Source: Tropicimonas sp. IMCC6043 | GTDB lineage: Bacteria; Pseudomonadota; Alphaproteobacteria; Rhodobacterales; Rhodobacteraceae | DNA: 64,000 nucleotides | Assembly: GCF_004146235.1 (NCBI RefSeq) | Contig: NZ_SELO01000002.1 | Coordinates: forward strand, 310,001 to 374,000 | Direction: 5' to 3' | The notes under the pieces: generated by a model | Databases searched by the model: none | Seen by the model: the letters and a program-made list of their open reading frames with translations, nothing else | What the model was told of the DNA's origin: nothing | Translations under genes and position numbers: made by a program | Shown: positions 46,328-55,411 of the stretch, piece after piece | How positions within the stretch are numbered: the stretch's first letter is position 1 | Layout: each line of letters begins with the position of its first letter

Positions 46328-47425
46328 TCAGGCGTTGAACAGGAAATGCATGACGTCGCCGTCCTTGACGACGTAGCTTTTGCCTTCGACCCGCATCTTG
46401 CCCGCCTCCTTTGCGCCGGTCTCGCCGCCACAGGCGACGAAATCGGAATAGGCGATGGTTTCGGCGCGGATGAAGCCGCGCTCGAAATCGCCGTGGATGA
46501 CGCCGGCCGCCTTCGGCGCGGTATCGCCCGTATGAATGGTCCAGGCGCGGGCTTCCTTTGGACCGACCGTAAAATAGGTCTGGAGCCCCAGGAGTTCATG
46601 GCCGACGCGAATAAGCCGGTCGAGCCCGGCCTCCTCGAGCCCCAGCTCGGCGAGGAACATCTCCGCCTCGTCCCTGTCGAGCTGGGCAATCTCTTCCTCG
46701 ATCTTGGCCGAGATGACGACCGCTGCTGCGCCCTGTTCAACCGCCATCGCCTCGACCGCAGCCGAATGGGCATTGCCGGTCGCGGCCTCCGGCTCGGCAA
46801 CGTTGCAGACATAGAGGATCTTCTTGGTGGTCAAGAGCTGGAGCATGTCCCAGGCCTTCCGGTCCTCCGCATCGACCGTGACGGTGCGGGCCGGCCGGCC
46901 CGCCTCCAGCGCCGCCAGCGCCGCCTTCAGCAGCCGCTCCTGTTGAAGCGCGTCCTTGTCGCCGCCCTTGACCTTGCGGACGAGCCCGGTGAGCCGCTTC
47001 TCGATGCTCTCCATGTCGGCCAGCATCAGCTCGGTCTCGATGGTCTCGGCATCCGCAACCGGGTCCACGCGGCCGTCAACATGGGTCACGTCACCATCCT
47101 CGAAACAGCGCAGCACATGGGCGATGGCGTCGCATTCGCGGATATTGGCGAGGAACTGGTTGCCGAGCCCTTCGCCCTTCGAGGCGCCCTTCACCAGGCC
47201 GGCGATGTCGACGAAGGTCATTCGGCTCGGGATGATCTGCTTCGAGCCGGCGATTTCGGCGAGCTTCTCGAGCCGCGGGTCGGGTACCGCCACCTCGCCG
47301 ACATTGGGCTCGATGGTGCAGAACGGGAAGTTCGCCGCCTGCGCGGCGGCGGTCCTGGTCAGAGCGTTGAAGAGCGTGGACTTGCCGACATTCGGCAGGC
47401 CCACGATGCCGGTCTTGAAACCCAT
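46328..47425 (-). CDS. ychF: YchF/OLA1-type ATPase
   Basis: A 365-residue P-loop protein. [19 protein letters not shown] is the G1 region, [19 protein letters not shown] the G3 region with the YchF-specific sequence, and NVAE replaces the usual NKxD, which explains ATP over GTP preference. A TGS-like C-terminal domain ends in [13 protein letters not shown]. It is a ribosome-associated factor linked to stress responses. The start is fixed by MGFKTGIVG at 47425. Confidence 0.96.
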   Translation of the reverse strand: MGFKTGIVGLPNVGKSTLFNALTRTAAAQAANFPFCTIEPNVGEVAVPDPRLEKLAEIAGSKQIIPSRMTFVDIAGLVKGASKGEGLGNQFLANIRECDAIAHVLRCFEDGDVTHVDGRVDPVADAETIETELMLADMESIEKRLTGLVRKVKGGDKDALQQERLLKAALAALEAGRPARTVTVDAEDRKAWDMLQLLTTKKILYVCNVAEPEAATGNAHSAAVEAMAVEQGAAAVVISAKIEEEIAQLDRDEAEMFLAELGLEEAGLDRLIRVGHELLGLQTYFTVGPKEARAWTIHTGDTAPKAAGVIHGDFERGFIRAETIAYSDFVACGGETGAKEAGKMRVEGKSYVVKDGDVMHFLFNA

Positions 47426-47505
47426 GTCGGTCTCCCTGCGGGGTGGTTGGGCCGCCACCTAGCCCGAGCGGCGCGCGCGTGCAAGCGGGCTCGGGCCGCG
47501 ATGGT

Positions 47506-47534
47506 GGACCGGCGGGCGACGGGGCGCCCGGTCC
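47506..47534 (-). terminator. Possible terminator of the sqdBDC operon
   Basis: GGAC and CGGGCG pair with CGCCCG and GTCC across a small loop, with a 2-nt bulge. The hairpin starts about 8 nt after the sqdC stop on the minus strand. It has no T-tract, so it is weak evidence. Confidence 0.3.
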
Positions 47535-47541
47535 AGGCACG

Positions 47542-48435
47542 TCAAGGCGGCGGCATCGGCGGCAACATTGCCGGCAGGCTGGCGCGCAGGCGGTCGATCC
47601 CGCCGGGTTGCCAGCCGAGGCTACGCAGCCGCGTGCAGGTCATGCGCGAGACACACGCCGCATTTCCCCGGTCCGGCAGCGGCGTAGTGATCCCGGTCAG
47701 CGCGGCGAGTTCGGCCAGCAGATCGCGGCGATCGAGGAGCATGTCGGACACATTGAAGCTGCGTCCTCCGAGCAGGTCCGGCGGTGCCGTCAGCAGTAGC
47801 CGGATGGCGACGGCAAGGTCGGCGCCGTGAACCTCGCTGGCCACTCGCGGCGCGATGTTCCTGCCGTCCCGGAACTCCTCGAAGAGGTCGGCCCATTTGT
47901 GGCGCTGGCCCGGGCCGGGCGGTCCGTAGACACCGGTCGCCCGCAGGCTCGCGGTGGCGAGGCCCGGCGCATGCATCTTTGCCAGCGCCTGTTCCGCCTG
48001 CAGCTTGACCGCGCCGTAGAGCGTGTCGGGCCGCGGCGGAAGCTGCTCGGTCAGGCGGGTTCCCGGAGGATAGTCGCCATAGACCGCGCGCGATGAGAGA
48101 AAGAGGATGCGCTCCACCCCGTCCCGACGCGCCGCCTCGAAGAGCCGGAGCGTGCCGTCGAGATTGGCACGACGGAAACCCTCGGGGTCGTCGCCCTCGC
48201 CGCCGCGGTAGCGGCCGGGCAGGTGCGAGAAGCCGAGATGGATCAGCGCATCGCAGCCGGCGAGCGGCGGCGGGTCCTCGGTGAGGTCAAAACGGGCGCG
48301 TTCGACCGGCGCGGAGAAGCGGCCCGGCGCCGGCGGGGTACGAGCGAGGGTGAGGACGGCATCACCGGCCGCCAGCGCCTCCTCTACCACGAAATGCCCC
48401 ACGAGCCCGGTCGCTCCGGTGATCGCCAGCCTCAT
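47542..48435 (-). CDS. sqdC: NAD(P)-dependent epimerase/reductase-like protein of the sulfolipid operon
   Basis: A 297-residue Rossmann protein. ITGATGLVGHFVVEEAL binds the nucleotide, FLSSRAVYGDYPPGT and TLYGAVKLQAE hold the Ser and YxxxK residues. By position after sqdB and sqdD it corresponds to sqdC of the Rhodobacter sphaeroides sqdBDC operon, needed for efficient sulfoquinovosyl diacylglycerol (SQDG) formation. The exact reaction is not settled. Its ATG overlaps the sqdD stop by 4 nt (ATGA). The proline-rich C-terminus (LPPMPPP) is unusual. Confidence 0.85.
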   Translation of the reverse strand: MRLAITGATGLVGHFVVEEALAAGDAVLTLARTPPAPGRFSAPVERARFDLTEDPPPLAGCDALIHLGFSHLPGRYRGGEGDDPEGFRRANLDGTLRLFEAARRDGVERILFLSSRAVYGDYPPGTRLTEQLPPRPDTLYGAVKLQAEQALAKMHAPGLATASLRATGVYGPPGPGQRHKWADLFEEFRDGRNIAPRVASEVHGADLAVAIRLLLTAPPDLLGGRSFNVSDMLLDRRDLLAELAALTGITTPLPDRGNAACVSRMTCTRLRSLGWQPGGIDRLRASLPAMLPPMPPP

Positions 48436-49274
48436 GCAAGCGGCCCGGGCAGGGACGCGATGACCGGCACCGGCCCGTCGCCCGCATAGGCCTCCCAGAG
48501 CGCGATCAGCGGCGCCAGTTTCGCGGCCTTGGGATGCGGGTCCTGCCAGGGTTTTTCGTACTGGTAATGCAGGATGTGGATCGAGCCCCAGTCCCAGAGC
48601 TCCGGCATGTTGAACCAGACATATTGCAGCATGTTGTCGAAGACCGGCAGCCCGTGCCAGTCGGGGAAGAAATGCTGCAGGAAGGTCTGGTCGGTGCGCC
48701 GCCAGAAGGCGCCGGGCTGGTCGAGCTCGGCGATCATCCGCTCGAAGGTCGCAAGGCTCGGCCGCGCGGTAAAGACGCCGGAATTCATCCGGTGGAAATC
48801 GGCGAGGCTCTCGTAGACATTGGGGGCCGCCGAGAATTCCGGGTAGTGGAAGAGCCGGTCGCAATTCTTCAGCATCAGCGTGTCGGCGTCGACGAAGACC
48901 ACCGAGTCATATTCGACGAGCTGCCAGAGGCGCAGCTTGGCAAAATTGTCGAGCGGCGTGTGGAAGGCCGGCTTCTCGCCCTTGGTAAAGGGCGCCTCGC
49001 CGTGGATGCGGTCGCGGGCATGGGCGAGGTTGAAAGCGTCGGAGGTCGGCAGGAGCTCGACGCGCACGAGGCGCGCGCCGAGGGCGACGAGCGGCGCGGC
49101 CTCTTCGGTTGGCACAGCCCCGGTCATCAGTACCACCATGTCGGCATCGGTCCCGGTGCGGCGGATCGCGCGCAACAGTGCTCGCGCGCCGATCAGGTAA
49201 TCCGCGTTGGTCACCAGCGTGACATAGGCCTGCCGGCTCTTCGCCGGGGCCGCGGCCGCGATCCCCTCCGGCAC
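48432..49274 (-). CDS. sqdD: GT8 glycogenin-like glycosyltransferase of sulfolipid synthesis
   Basis: A 280-residue GT-A enzyme of the glycogenin type. YVTLVTNADYLIGARAL opens the donor domain, VVFVDADTLML contains the DxD metal site, and KPAFHTPLDNFAKLRLWQL and HILHYQYEKPW are conserved. In Rhodobacter, SqdD is the likely sulfoquinovosyl transferase to diacylglycerol. Translation begins at GTG 49274, only 6 nt after the sqdB stop, so it depends on upstream translation. It overlaps sqdC by 4 nt. Confidence 0.88.
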   Translation of the reverse strand: MPEGIAAAAPAKSRQAYVTLVTNADYLIGARALLRAIRRTGTDADMVVLMTGAVPTEEAAPLVALGARLVRVELLPTSDAFNLAHARDRIHGEAPFTKGEKPAFHTPLDNFAKLRLWQLVEYDSVVFVDADTLMLKNCDRLFHYPEFSAAPNVYESLADFHRMNSGVFTARPSLATFERMIAELDQPGAFWRRTDQTFLQHFFPDWHGLPVFDNMLQYVWFNMPELWDWGSIHILHYQYEKPWQDPHPKAAKLAPLIALWEAYAGDGPVPVIASLPGPLA

Positions 49275-49280
49275 GGGCCG

Positions 49281-50498
49281 CTACCCGACGGACTTGAGAT
49301 GCACCGCCTCGGGATCGTGAACCACGCGCTTGGCGATGTCCCGAGTCCAGGCCGAGACGCAGGGGACATGCTTGCGGTCCACCCGGTGAGCGTATTTCTC
49401 GGCGATGTGCACGATCTCGTCGAGCAGGCCCGTTTCGAGCTTGATCGGGTCGAGGCCGAGGTCGAGGAAGTGATCGTTCTTGACGATCAGCTCGTTCTCG
49501 GCGGCCTCCTTGCGCGGGTTCGGCAGGAAGGCAATCTCGGCCCCGGTCATCTTCGCCACCAGCTCGGCGAGGTCACGGACGCGGTGGGTCTCGGTCATCT
49601 GGTTGAAGATCTTGACCCGGTCGCCCTGCTCCGGTGCGTCGCCGAGCGCCAGCTCGATGCAGCGCACGGTGTCCTGGATGTGGATGAAGGCGCGGGTCTG
49701 GCCGCCGGTGCCGTGGACGGTCAGCGGATACTTGATCGCCGCCTGGATCAGGAAACGGTTGAGCACGGTACCATAATCGCCATCGTAGTCGAAGCGGTTG
49801 ATGAGCTGCTCGTGGCGAGACGTCTGATCGGTATTGGTGCCCCAGACGATTCCCTGGTGCAGGTCGGTGATCCGGAGCCCGTCATTCTGGGCGTAGAACT
49901 GGAACAGAATCTGATCGAGCGACTTGGTCATGTGATAGACCGAGCCGGGACGCGTCGGATAGAGGATCTCCATCCCCTTCGCGCCATTGTCCGTCTCCAC
50001 CGAGACGTCGAGATAGCCCTCCGGGATCGGCGCGCCGATCGTGGAATAGCCGTAGACGCCCATCGTGCCGAGATGCACCAGGTGCGCGTCGATCTCGGTT
50101 TCCACCAGCGCGGTCAACAGGTTGTGGGTGGCGGAGACGTTGTTGTCGACGGTGTAGACCTTGTGGCGGTCCGATTTCATCGAATAGGGCGCGGCGCGCT
50201 GTTCGGCGAAATGGATGAGAGCGTCGGGCTTCATCTCGGCCAGCCATTGCTTGAGGCGCTGGTATTCCTTGGCGATGTCGAGCAGGTGGAAGCGGATCTC
50301 GTTGCCGGAGACCTGTTTCCAGATCCGGCAGCGCTCCTGGATCGAATCCATCGGCGTCAGCGACTGAACGCCAAGCTCGGTGTCGATCCAGCGGCGAGAG
50401 AGGTTGTCGACGATATGCACCTCGTGGCCGAGGCTGGAGAGATGCAGCGAGGTCGGCCAGCCGCAAAACCCGTCGCCTCCAAGAACCGCTATCCGCAT
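49281..50498 (-). CDS. sqdB: UDP-sulfoquinovose synthase
   Basis: A 405-residue extended SDR that makes UDP-sulfoquinovose from UDP-glucose and sulfite. The SQD1/SqdB-type opening RIAVLGGDGFCGWPTSLHL, the FAEQRAAPYSM insert, GTMGVYGYS and SVYHMTKSLD (YxxxK) identify it beyond ordinary epimerases. It is first in the sqdBDC operon, which gives the non-phosphorous lipid SQDG. MRIAVLGG at 50498 with AGGAGACGGGC upstream is the start. sqdA, the separate acyltransferase-like gene in Rhodobacter, is not in the window. Confidence 0.94.
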   Translation of the reverse strand: MRIAVLGGDGFCGWPTSLHLSSLGHEVHIVDNLSRRWIDTELGVQSLTPMDSIQERCRIWKQVSGNEIRFHLLDIAKEYQRLKQWLAEMKPDALIHFAEQRAAPYSMKSDRHKVYTVDNNVSATHNLLTALVETEIDAHLVHLGTMGVYGYSTIGAPIPEGYLDVSVETDNGAKGMEILYPTRPGSVYHMTKSLDQILFQFYAQNDGLRITDLHQGIVWGTNTDQTSRHEQLINRFDYDGDYGTVLNRFLIQAAIKYPLTVHGTGGQTRAFIHIQDTVRCIELALGDAPEQGDRVKIFNQMTETHRVRDLAELVAKMTGAEIAFLPNPRKEAAENELIVKNDHFLDLGLDPIKLETGLLDEIVHIAEKYAHRVDRKHVPCVSAWTRDIAKRVVHDPEAVHLKSVG

Positions 50499-50865
50499 GC
50501 CCGTCTCCTTCCCGGCCGTCCGGCCTTTCGTGTCTGTCGATTGGCCTGATCGCATACCCCTGCGCCGATGTCTTGTCGAATGAAAGAAATACGACAAAAT
50601 CACTCACTTCTGCGCACGCTTTCCGCGTAAGCTTTCTCTCTTTCTGCCCATCCGCACAGACCTGAAAGGAAATCGAAACAAATCCTGCGTCTCGCGAAAG
50701 CGCAGAAGCTCATGCGAAGCCACACGGATTGGTTTTCGATCTTCATCGGGGCAACCGGGGCCGGCAATCGTGCCTCGCTGGGAGAAGGACAGCGCGATTG
50801 CAGATTCAACGATGGATCGAAATGTCTTAGGCTGGGCCGGTGTTCCAGGAAAGGATGCGGTTCGC
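50499..50865. other. 367-nt divergent intergenic region upstream of sqdB
   Basis: This region separates sqdB (minus) from the membrane coiled-coil gene (plus) and must hold at least the sqd promoter. It is AT-richer around 50570-50700. I see no convincing inverted repeat or Pho box, although control by phosphate would be expected for SQDG synthesis. The plus-strand frame is open through most of its right half, so a longer N-terminus of the next gene is possible. Confidence 0.5.
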
Positions 50866-51387
50866 ATGCCCCAGACCTCCAGCCGCCTGTGGCGACTCCT
50901 GCGCGACCTGGCGCTGGCGCTGATCAACGCCACGTTGCTTCTCGCCGCGCTCTGCCTGTTCCTCGGACTGCGCATCGTGTCCACGGTGGACGCGACCACC
51001 GAGCGCATCACGCAGAGCGTTGTCGCGGTGGAGCGCCTGCACGGAGACCTGCAGACGGTGGGAGAGGAGCTTTCCGCTCTTCGGGCCGAGCTTGCGGCCC
51101 TGCGGCAGTCGCCGCTTGAGCTGCCGCCCGAGATGGCCGCCGCGCTGGAAGCCCGGCTCGCCGATTTCGACGCGCGCATGGCGGCCCTCGATGAAGCGAT
51201 CGCGCGGGCCGGGGAGACCGGGGAAGCGCTGCGAACCGCCGCGCGCCAGGGCATCGACCGCGCGGTCGACCGCGGCGTGGCCGCGCTCGCCGACGAAATC
51301 GCGGCACTGGCCGGCTGCGTGCTGCCGCGCGGCCCGGATCTGTCCGACCCCCCGCTGCCGCTTAGGGAGAAACCACCCTCGGGCTGA
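50866..51387 (+). CDS. Membrane-anchored coiled-coil protein
   Basis: This 173-residue protein has one transmembrane helix (about residues 15-37, LALALINATLLLAALCLFLG). A long Ala/Glu/Arg-rich coiled coil follows (LHGDLQTVGEELSALRAELA and on to about residue 145), then a proline-rich tail. No family is recognised. The ATG at 50866 has AGGAAAGGAT 8 nt upstream; earlier in-frame starts exist. It converges with the next gene, overlapping it by 26 nt. It borders the envelope island, and its topology would suit a spacer or scaffold in the periplasm. Confidence 0.65.
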   Translation: MPQTSSRLWRLLRDLALALINATLLLAALCLFLGLRIVSTVDATTERITQSVVAVERLHGDLQTVGEELSALRAELAALRQSPLELPPEMAAALEARLADFDARMAALDEAIARAGETGEALRTAARQGIDRAVDRGVAALADEIAALAGCVLPRGPDLSDPPLPLREKPPSG

Positions 51388-52102
51388 GCGCAGAGCCGGG
51401 TCGCGAACGCAACAGCAACGCGCTGGAATCGAGCGCCTGCGAAACCGCCAGATACTGGTCGGAGAGTTCTCGCGACCGCGAAGTCGAGCGCAGCAGCAGG
51501 TCGCCGGCCTCTTCGAGGATCATCGCGGTCTGCGCGTTGACGGACTCGACCGCCTCTTCCTGGACTGCGACCAAGGGCCGGCTCGAGGCAATGCGCGGGT
51601 CTGTTCCGGAGGTCGCGTTGATCCGCGGCTCGGCGCGGTTCCGGTTGGACATGACCACCGTGTCGATCTTGCGCGAGGCCTCGTTCAGGACTGTGCGCAT
51701 ATCGTCAAAGCCCTCATCCTCCGGAAGCGATTGCGAGATCGTTGCCAGTTGATCCGCCATGCAGGCCCCCTGGTAGGCGCCAGGCAGACTCTTGCAGAAG
51801 GCGGCGCTTGCGTCGATGACGGGGGCGATCGTTCGGCCGCCTCCCATCAAATCAGCCAAGTCCATGCCGGAACCGGCCGCCCCGCCCGATCCGCCGGACC
51901 GGAACGACCTGCTCTGCGACTCGGTCAATGGCACGTCGGTAACCCCGGAACCGGGCGTGAACTGCGGCGTGAAGATCGGCTCGATGCCGGGGAGAGACTC
52001 GGCGCCGGCGAATCCCTGGCCGGTGGACCCGATGAGGACCGACAGGGCGAGGAGATATCGACAGGCGCTCAGGCGCGGCCCCGAAGACAGGTCAGAAGAC
52101 AT
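51362..52102 (-). CDS. Secreted hypothetical protein of the envelope island
   Basis: A 246-residue protein. MSSDLSSGPRLSACRYLLAL and the following hydrophobic run to GFAGAES form a signal peptide. The mature part has a Gly/Ser-rich linker (FRSGGSGGAAGSGMD), two cysteines about ten residues apart (FCKSLPGAYQGACM), and a long helical C-terminal half. I do not recognise it. It starts inside the end of the barrel gene (11-nt overlap) and is likely cotranslated with it. An earlier in-frame start would hide the signal peptide. Confidence 0.65.
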   Translation of the reverse strand: MSSDLSSGPRLSACRYLLALSVLIGSTGQGFAGAESLPGIEPIFTPQFTPGSGVTDVPLTESQSRSFRSGGSGGAAGSGMDLADLMGGGRTIAPVIDASAAFCKSLPGAYQGACMADQLATISQSLPEDEGFDDMRTVLNEASRKIDTVVMSNRNRAEPRINATSGTDPRIASSRPLVAVQEEAVESVNAQTAMILEEAGDLLLRSTSRSRELSDQYLAVSQALDSSALLLRSRPGSALSPRVVSP

Positions 52103-52883
52103 TGGCGGCGATCCAGTTGACGGAGAGAATGACGCGCTGCCGACCATCCTGGTCAAAGGCGTCGCTCAGGATGGCGTTGAAGCCGAGATTGTCGAGCCCG
52201 GGAATGCGGAACGAGGCGCCGAGATCGACATTGTCGCCGTTATACGCGACCGAGGTGCCGAAGCTCTCAGTGAGGCCAATACCGACGCCGCCGAAGACGC
52301 CAGACTCGCGACCGAATTCGCGTACGTCGTTGCCCGCGCCGACGGTCAGCATCAGCGGATAGGGCGCGCCGGCGAGGCGGATCACCGGGAAGGCCGTGAG
52401 CGAGCCGGAAAAGGTCGTATCGAACCCTTCGGCGTCGCCCCAGGACCCGAGCCGACCGATACCGAGGCCGAGATAGGTCGGGATGGAACCGGAATCGATG
52501 CGCTTGGAGGCGCGAACGCTGAGATAGCCGGAATCGGCGAAGTCATCCTTGAGCGACGTGATGTTCGCCGTGAACTGAAGATCGAAGAGGTCATCGCCCA
52601 CACCGACCCCGAAGCCGATCGCGGCGGAACCATCGGGGTCGTCGAGCGTCCCGTTTCGCTTGTCGGTCCAGGCCACCGAGGCGAAGACGAGCCCGTCGGG
52701 CGCCACGGTTGCGGGCGGAACGCCCAGAAGCGTAACGTTCTTCTCGAAGGCCTTGACCTTGTCCTCGTAGCTCACCGATTGCTGCGCAACAGCGGCATCG
52801 GCCGCCAGAGCCAGACCCACCGCAAGGGCGCGCACGCCATACCGGAGAGGCCGGCGGCCAGGCACTCCATCAGTCAGCATCAT
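52092..52883 (-). CDS. Putative outer-membrane beta-barrel protein
   Basis: A 263-residue protein with a signal peptide (cleavage likely after AAVAQ, about residue 34) and a body of alternating hydrophobic/polar strands with many glycines (AAIGFGVGVGDDLFDLQFTA, YLGLGIGRLGSWG). It ends RVILSVNWIAANVF, a final strand with C-terminal phenylalanine as in BamA-inserted barrels. I cannot name a family. It is 115 nt downstream of the caspase gene on the same strand. Confidence 0.6.
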   Translation of the reverse strand: MMLTDGVPGRRPLRYGVRALAVGLALAADAAVAQQSVSYEDKVKAFEKNVTLLGVPPATVAPDGLVFASVAWTDKRNGTLDDPDGSAAIGFGVGVGDDLFDLQFTANITSLKDDFADSGYLSVRASKRIDSGSIPTYLGLGIGRLGSWGDAEGFDTTFSGSLTAFPVIRLAGAPYPLMLTVGAGNDVREFGRESGVFGGVGIGLTESFGTSVAYNGDNVDLGASFRIPGLDNLGFNAILSDAFDQDGRQRVILSVNWIAANVF

Positions 52884-52998
52884 TTCAGTCTCCGAAGCTG
52901 CGCCATCAGATCTTCGCGACAGATTGCATGCTTTCAGGAGAGGTTCAAATCATTGGCAACTTGTCGACGCCGTTTTAACGAATACTGTCAGAGATGCA

Positions 52999-54501
52999 TC
53001 ACTCCTCGAGCCCGTAGGCCTGGCGCAGCCCGCGCGCCGTTCCCGGACCGAAGTCGCCGTCGATGGCGCCGCTGTAGAAATTTCGTTCCTGCAGCCGACG
53101 CTGCAGCTCCTGTCGGGTGGCGAGGGTGAAGAGTTCGGGCTTTTCCTGCAACGTCACCAGCACTTCGGTCACTCCGGCGCGCAGCGCCGCATAGAGATAG
53201 TCGGCCGCATCCTGCGGCCCCTTGCCGGGAACCTGGCCACGATCGATCAGGACCGCGAAATTGTGCTGCGCGCGTGGATGCCGCTGGTCGGCGGCGCGTT
53301 CGAAATACTCCATCGCCTTCGTCTGGTCGGGCTCGAAGCCCAGCATGCCGTGGAAATAGAAATAGCCGACATCATTAAGGGCATCGGCGAATTCCTGATC
53401 CGCGGAGGCGAGATAAAGCTCGTGCGCCTTGTCCGGGTCGGCCTGAACGAGGACACCTTCCTCGTAGATCCGCGCCAGTTCGAACTGCGCCTGCGGGTCG
53501 CCCGCGTCGGCAGCGCGGCGATACCAGGAGACGGCATCGGCGGGACGGAAATCGCCGCCCGGGTTCATCCGCCGCGCGGCGAGCGCCACCATCGAGCGCG
53601 TATCTCCGGTCTCGGCCAGCGCAACCAGTTCCGGCTCGCGGTCGGCCGGCAGCGCCGACCAGGCGGAGATCAGGTCACCGCCGGTGGGCAGTGATATCTG
53701 GCCCTCGGCCGGCCCGGCCAGATAGAACGGCACGCCCGATAGCGAGCCATAGGAATAAGGCTCCTGCCGGTTGCCGGTCGCGCGAAGAACCTTGTCGCGG
53801 ACCTGGCGGAACATCAGGCTGATCTCGAGCCCCGGCTGCGGCAGGGTCTCGATCAGCGCCTGGGCGAAGGGGCTGTTGCCGTTGTTGCCGTCCAGCGCGA
53901 CCGAACCGTCCTTGGCCGCATAGGCCACAAGCGTGCCACGGTCGGGCGCGGAGGCGGCGAGGCCCTCGCCGGCTCCCCCGACGCTGCGGGCCCCCGAGGC
54001 ATCCGCCGTCTCCGTCTCGCTGGCCGCCGCGATACCACCGCCAAGCGGATTGTTGCGGCACGCGTCTAGGATCACGATGCGCATCTTCCGCGCCCGGTCG
54101 ACCACCTTGAGCAGTGTGTCGAGCGAGACCGCCTGCCGGCGCAGGTCGTCATTCGATTTCGGCGCGACGTCGACCGGCAGGAGGAAGTTCTCGCCCTGCA
54201 CCTGCACCCCGTGACCGGCGAAATACACCAGCGCGAGATCCGCCGTCTCTGCGCGGAAGGCAAAATCATCCAGCACCTTCAGCAGAGGTTGAAGCGGCGA
54301 GTCGATCACCTCGGTGACCTTGAAGCCGATACCTTCGAGCGTCTCGGCAACGGCGCGGGCGTCCCGGACCGGATTGTCGAGCGCCGCAACGCTTTCGTAG
54401 TCGCCCATCCCGATGACCAGCGCGACCCGCTCGGTCGCCGCAAAGGCGGGCAGCGGTCCGACCAGCAGGAGGACAACCAGCAGGCGTTTCAATATCTTCA
54501 T
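52999..54501 (-). CDS. Periplasmic caspase-like protease with Sel1 repeats and a peptidoglycan-binding domain
   Basis: A 500-residue secreted protein. Residues 1-21 are a signal peptide; 24-262 a C14 caspase-like domain with catalytic H97 (YFAGHGVQ) and C148 (LDACRNNP); about 295-440 Sel1/TPR-like repeats (AVSWYRRAADAGDPQAQFEL); and 465-499 a PG_binding_1-type domain (LQRRLQERNFYSGAIDGDFG, GTARGLRQ). Bacterial caspase homologues cut proteins after specific residues; substrates are mostly unknown. Export plus a wall-binding tail places this one in the periplasm. It lies 43 nt downstream of the M15 gene and is probably in one transcript with it. Confidence 0.9.
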   Translation of the reverse strand: MKILKRLLVVLLLVGPLPAFAATERVALVIGMGDYESVAALDNPVRDARAVAETLEGIGFKVTEVIDSPLQPLLKVLDDFAFRAETADLALVYFAGHGVQVQGENFLLPVDVAPKSNDDLRRQAVSLDTLLKVVDRARKMRIVILDACRNNPLGGGIAAASETETADASGARSVGGAGEGLAASAPDRGTLVAYAAKDGSVALDGNNGNSPFAQALIETLPQPGLEISLMFRQVRDKVLRATGNRQEPYSYGSLSGVPFYLAGPAEGQISLPTGGDLISAWSALPADREPELVALAETGDTRSMVALAARRMNPGGDFRPADAVSWYRRAADAGDPQAQFELARIYEEGVLVQADPDKAHELYLASADQEFADALNDVGYFYFHGMLGFEPDQTKAMEYFERAADQRHPRAQHNFAVLIDRGQVPGKGPQDAADYLYAALRAGVTEVLVTLQEKPELFTLATRQELQRRLQERNFYSGAIDGDFGPGTARGLRQAYGLEE

Positions 54502-54544
54502 CTTCAGGCTCCAGGTCTTGCGAGAGGCGCGCGCGACGGCGCGA

Positions 54545-55411
54545 CTATATCAGCCCTTCGCTGCGCCATTCGAGTAACTTTTCCTTGCTGACTTCGAAAT
54601 GCATCGAATCTTCGCGGTTGAAGCCTGCCCCCCAGATCCACCCCTCCTCGTGAAAGAAGTCAGCGATGATGATGAGCCCGAGCTGGGTCTTGCCGTCGGT
54701 GAAATTGTCAAGCCGCCCGTTGATGTTGAGGTCGACGGCAAGACCGAAGGAATGGTTCGAGTAGCGCCCCGTCGTGCCGCGGATCTGGCGCACGCAGAGC
54801 GCGCCGGCGGTGTTGATGAGGTCGTGCAGCTTGGGGTCAGTGCGCCGGATGCTCTCGAAGACGCGCTTGAGGGACTCGATCGCCGGTTCCAGCATCGTGA
54901 CGGTGACCGGTCCGACCTGCTCCGTCCGCAGCATCGCCTTGAGGCCTTCGTTGGTCATCGGCTCGCAATTGTCTGAAAGCACGTCACGCGGCCTGCCGAG
55001 AAGATCGACGATGAAGGAGGAAGAGGCGACCGACAGCGGGTTATTGAATCCGGTGCGGTTCTGGATCAGCACGACCTCGGTATACTCGTTGTCCTCGATC
55101 TCGCCGATCGGCGCCTGGCTTCCGCCGGTGCCGCCTCCCCCGCCGAGGGTCCGCGCCGAGGCGAGATCGCGTTCCACGCGCTGAAGCTGCGAGTTGAGCT
55201 CCCGAACCGCCGCGGAGAGTTCGTCGACCCGCTCCTGAAGCTGGAAGATCACGTTTTCCTGGTTGAGGAATTCGAACACGAGGTCGTCGACGGTGGCATC
55301 CGGCCCGAGTGTCGAGGTCCGGCTGGGGCTGAGCATTTTCGGCAACACGATCCAGAGCACGGGGGCAATGAGCAACGCGACCGCGATGATGATTGCCGGG
55401 ACGAGTCGCAT
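54545..55411 (-). CDS. Membrane-anchored M15-family D-alanyl-D-alanine peptidase-like protein
   Basis: A 288-residue protein: an N-terminal membrane helix (residues 4-24), a coiled coil (about 50-88, QENVIFQLQERVDELSAAVR), a Gly-rich linker (89-98), and a C-terminal peptidase domain. The zinc ligands are H220 and D227 (SNHSFGLAVDLN) and H271 (DSMHFEV), as in M15C peptidases that cut peptidoglycan stem peptides. MRLVPAIII with AGGAAG upstream sets the start at 55411. It heads the minus-strand half of the island and faces ompA across 348 nt. Confidence 0.85.
   Translation of the reverse strand: MRLVPAIIIAVALLIAPVLWIVLPKMLSPSRTSTLGPDATVDDLVFEFLNQENVIFQLQERVDELSAAVRELNSQLQRVERDLASARTLGGGGGTGGSQAPIGEIEDNEYTEVVLIQNRTGFNNPLSVASSSFIVDLLGRPRDVLSDNCEPMTNEGLKAMLRTEQVGPVTVTMLEPAIESLKRVFESIRRTDPKLHDLINTAGALCVRQIRGTTGRYSNHSFGLAVDLNINGRLDNFTDGKTQLGLIIIADFFHEEGWIWGAGFNREDSMHFEVSKEKLLEWRSEGLI

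Noticed and set aside
44555-47830. A 1091-codon open frame on the plus strand.
   Set aside because: It lies opposite the GT2, ychF and sqdC genes, and its translation is Arg/His/Pro-rich with no family motif; it is an antisense frame caused by high GC.
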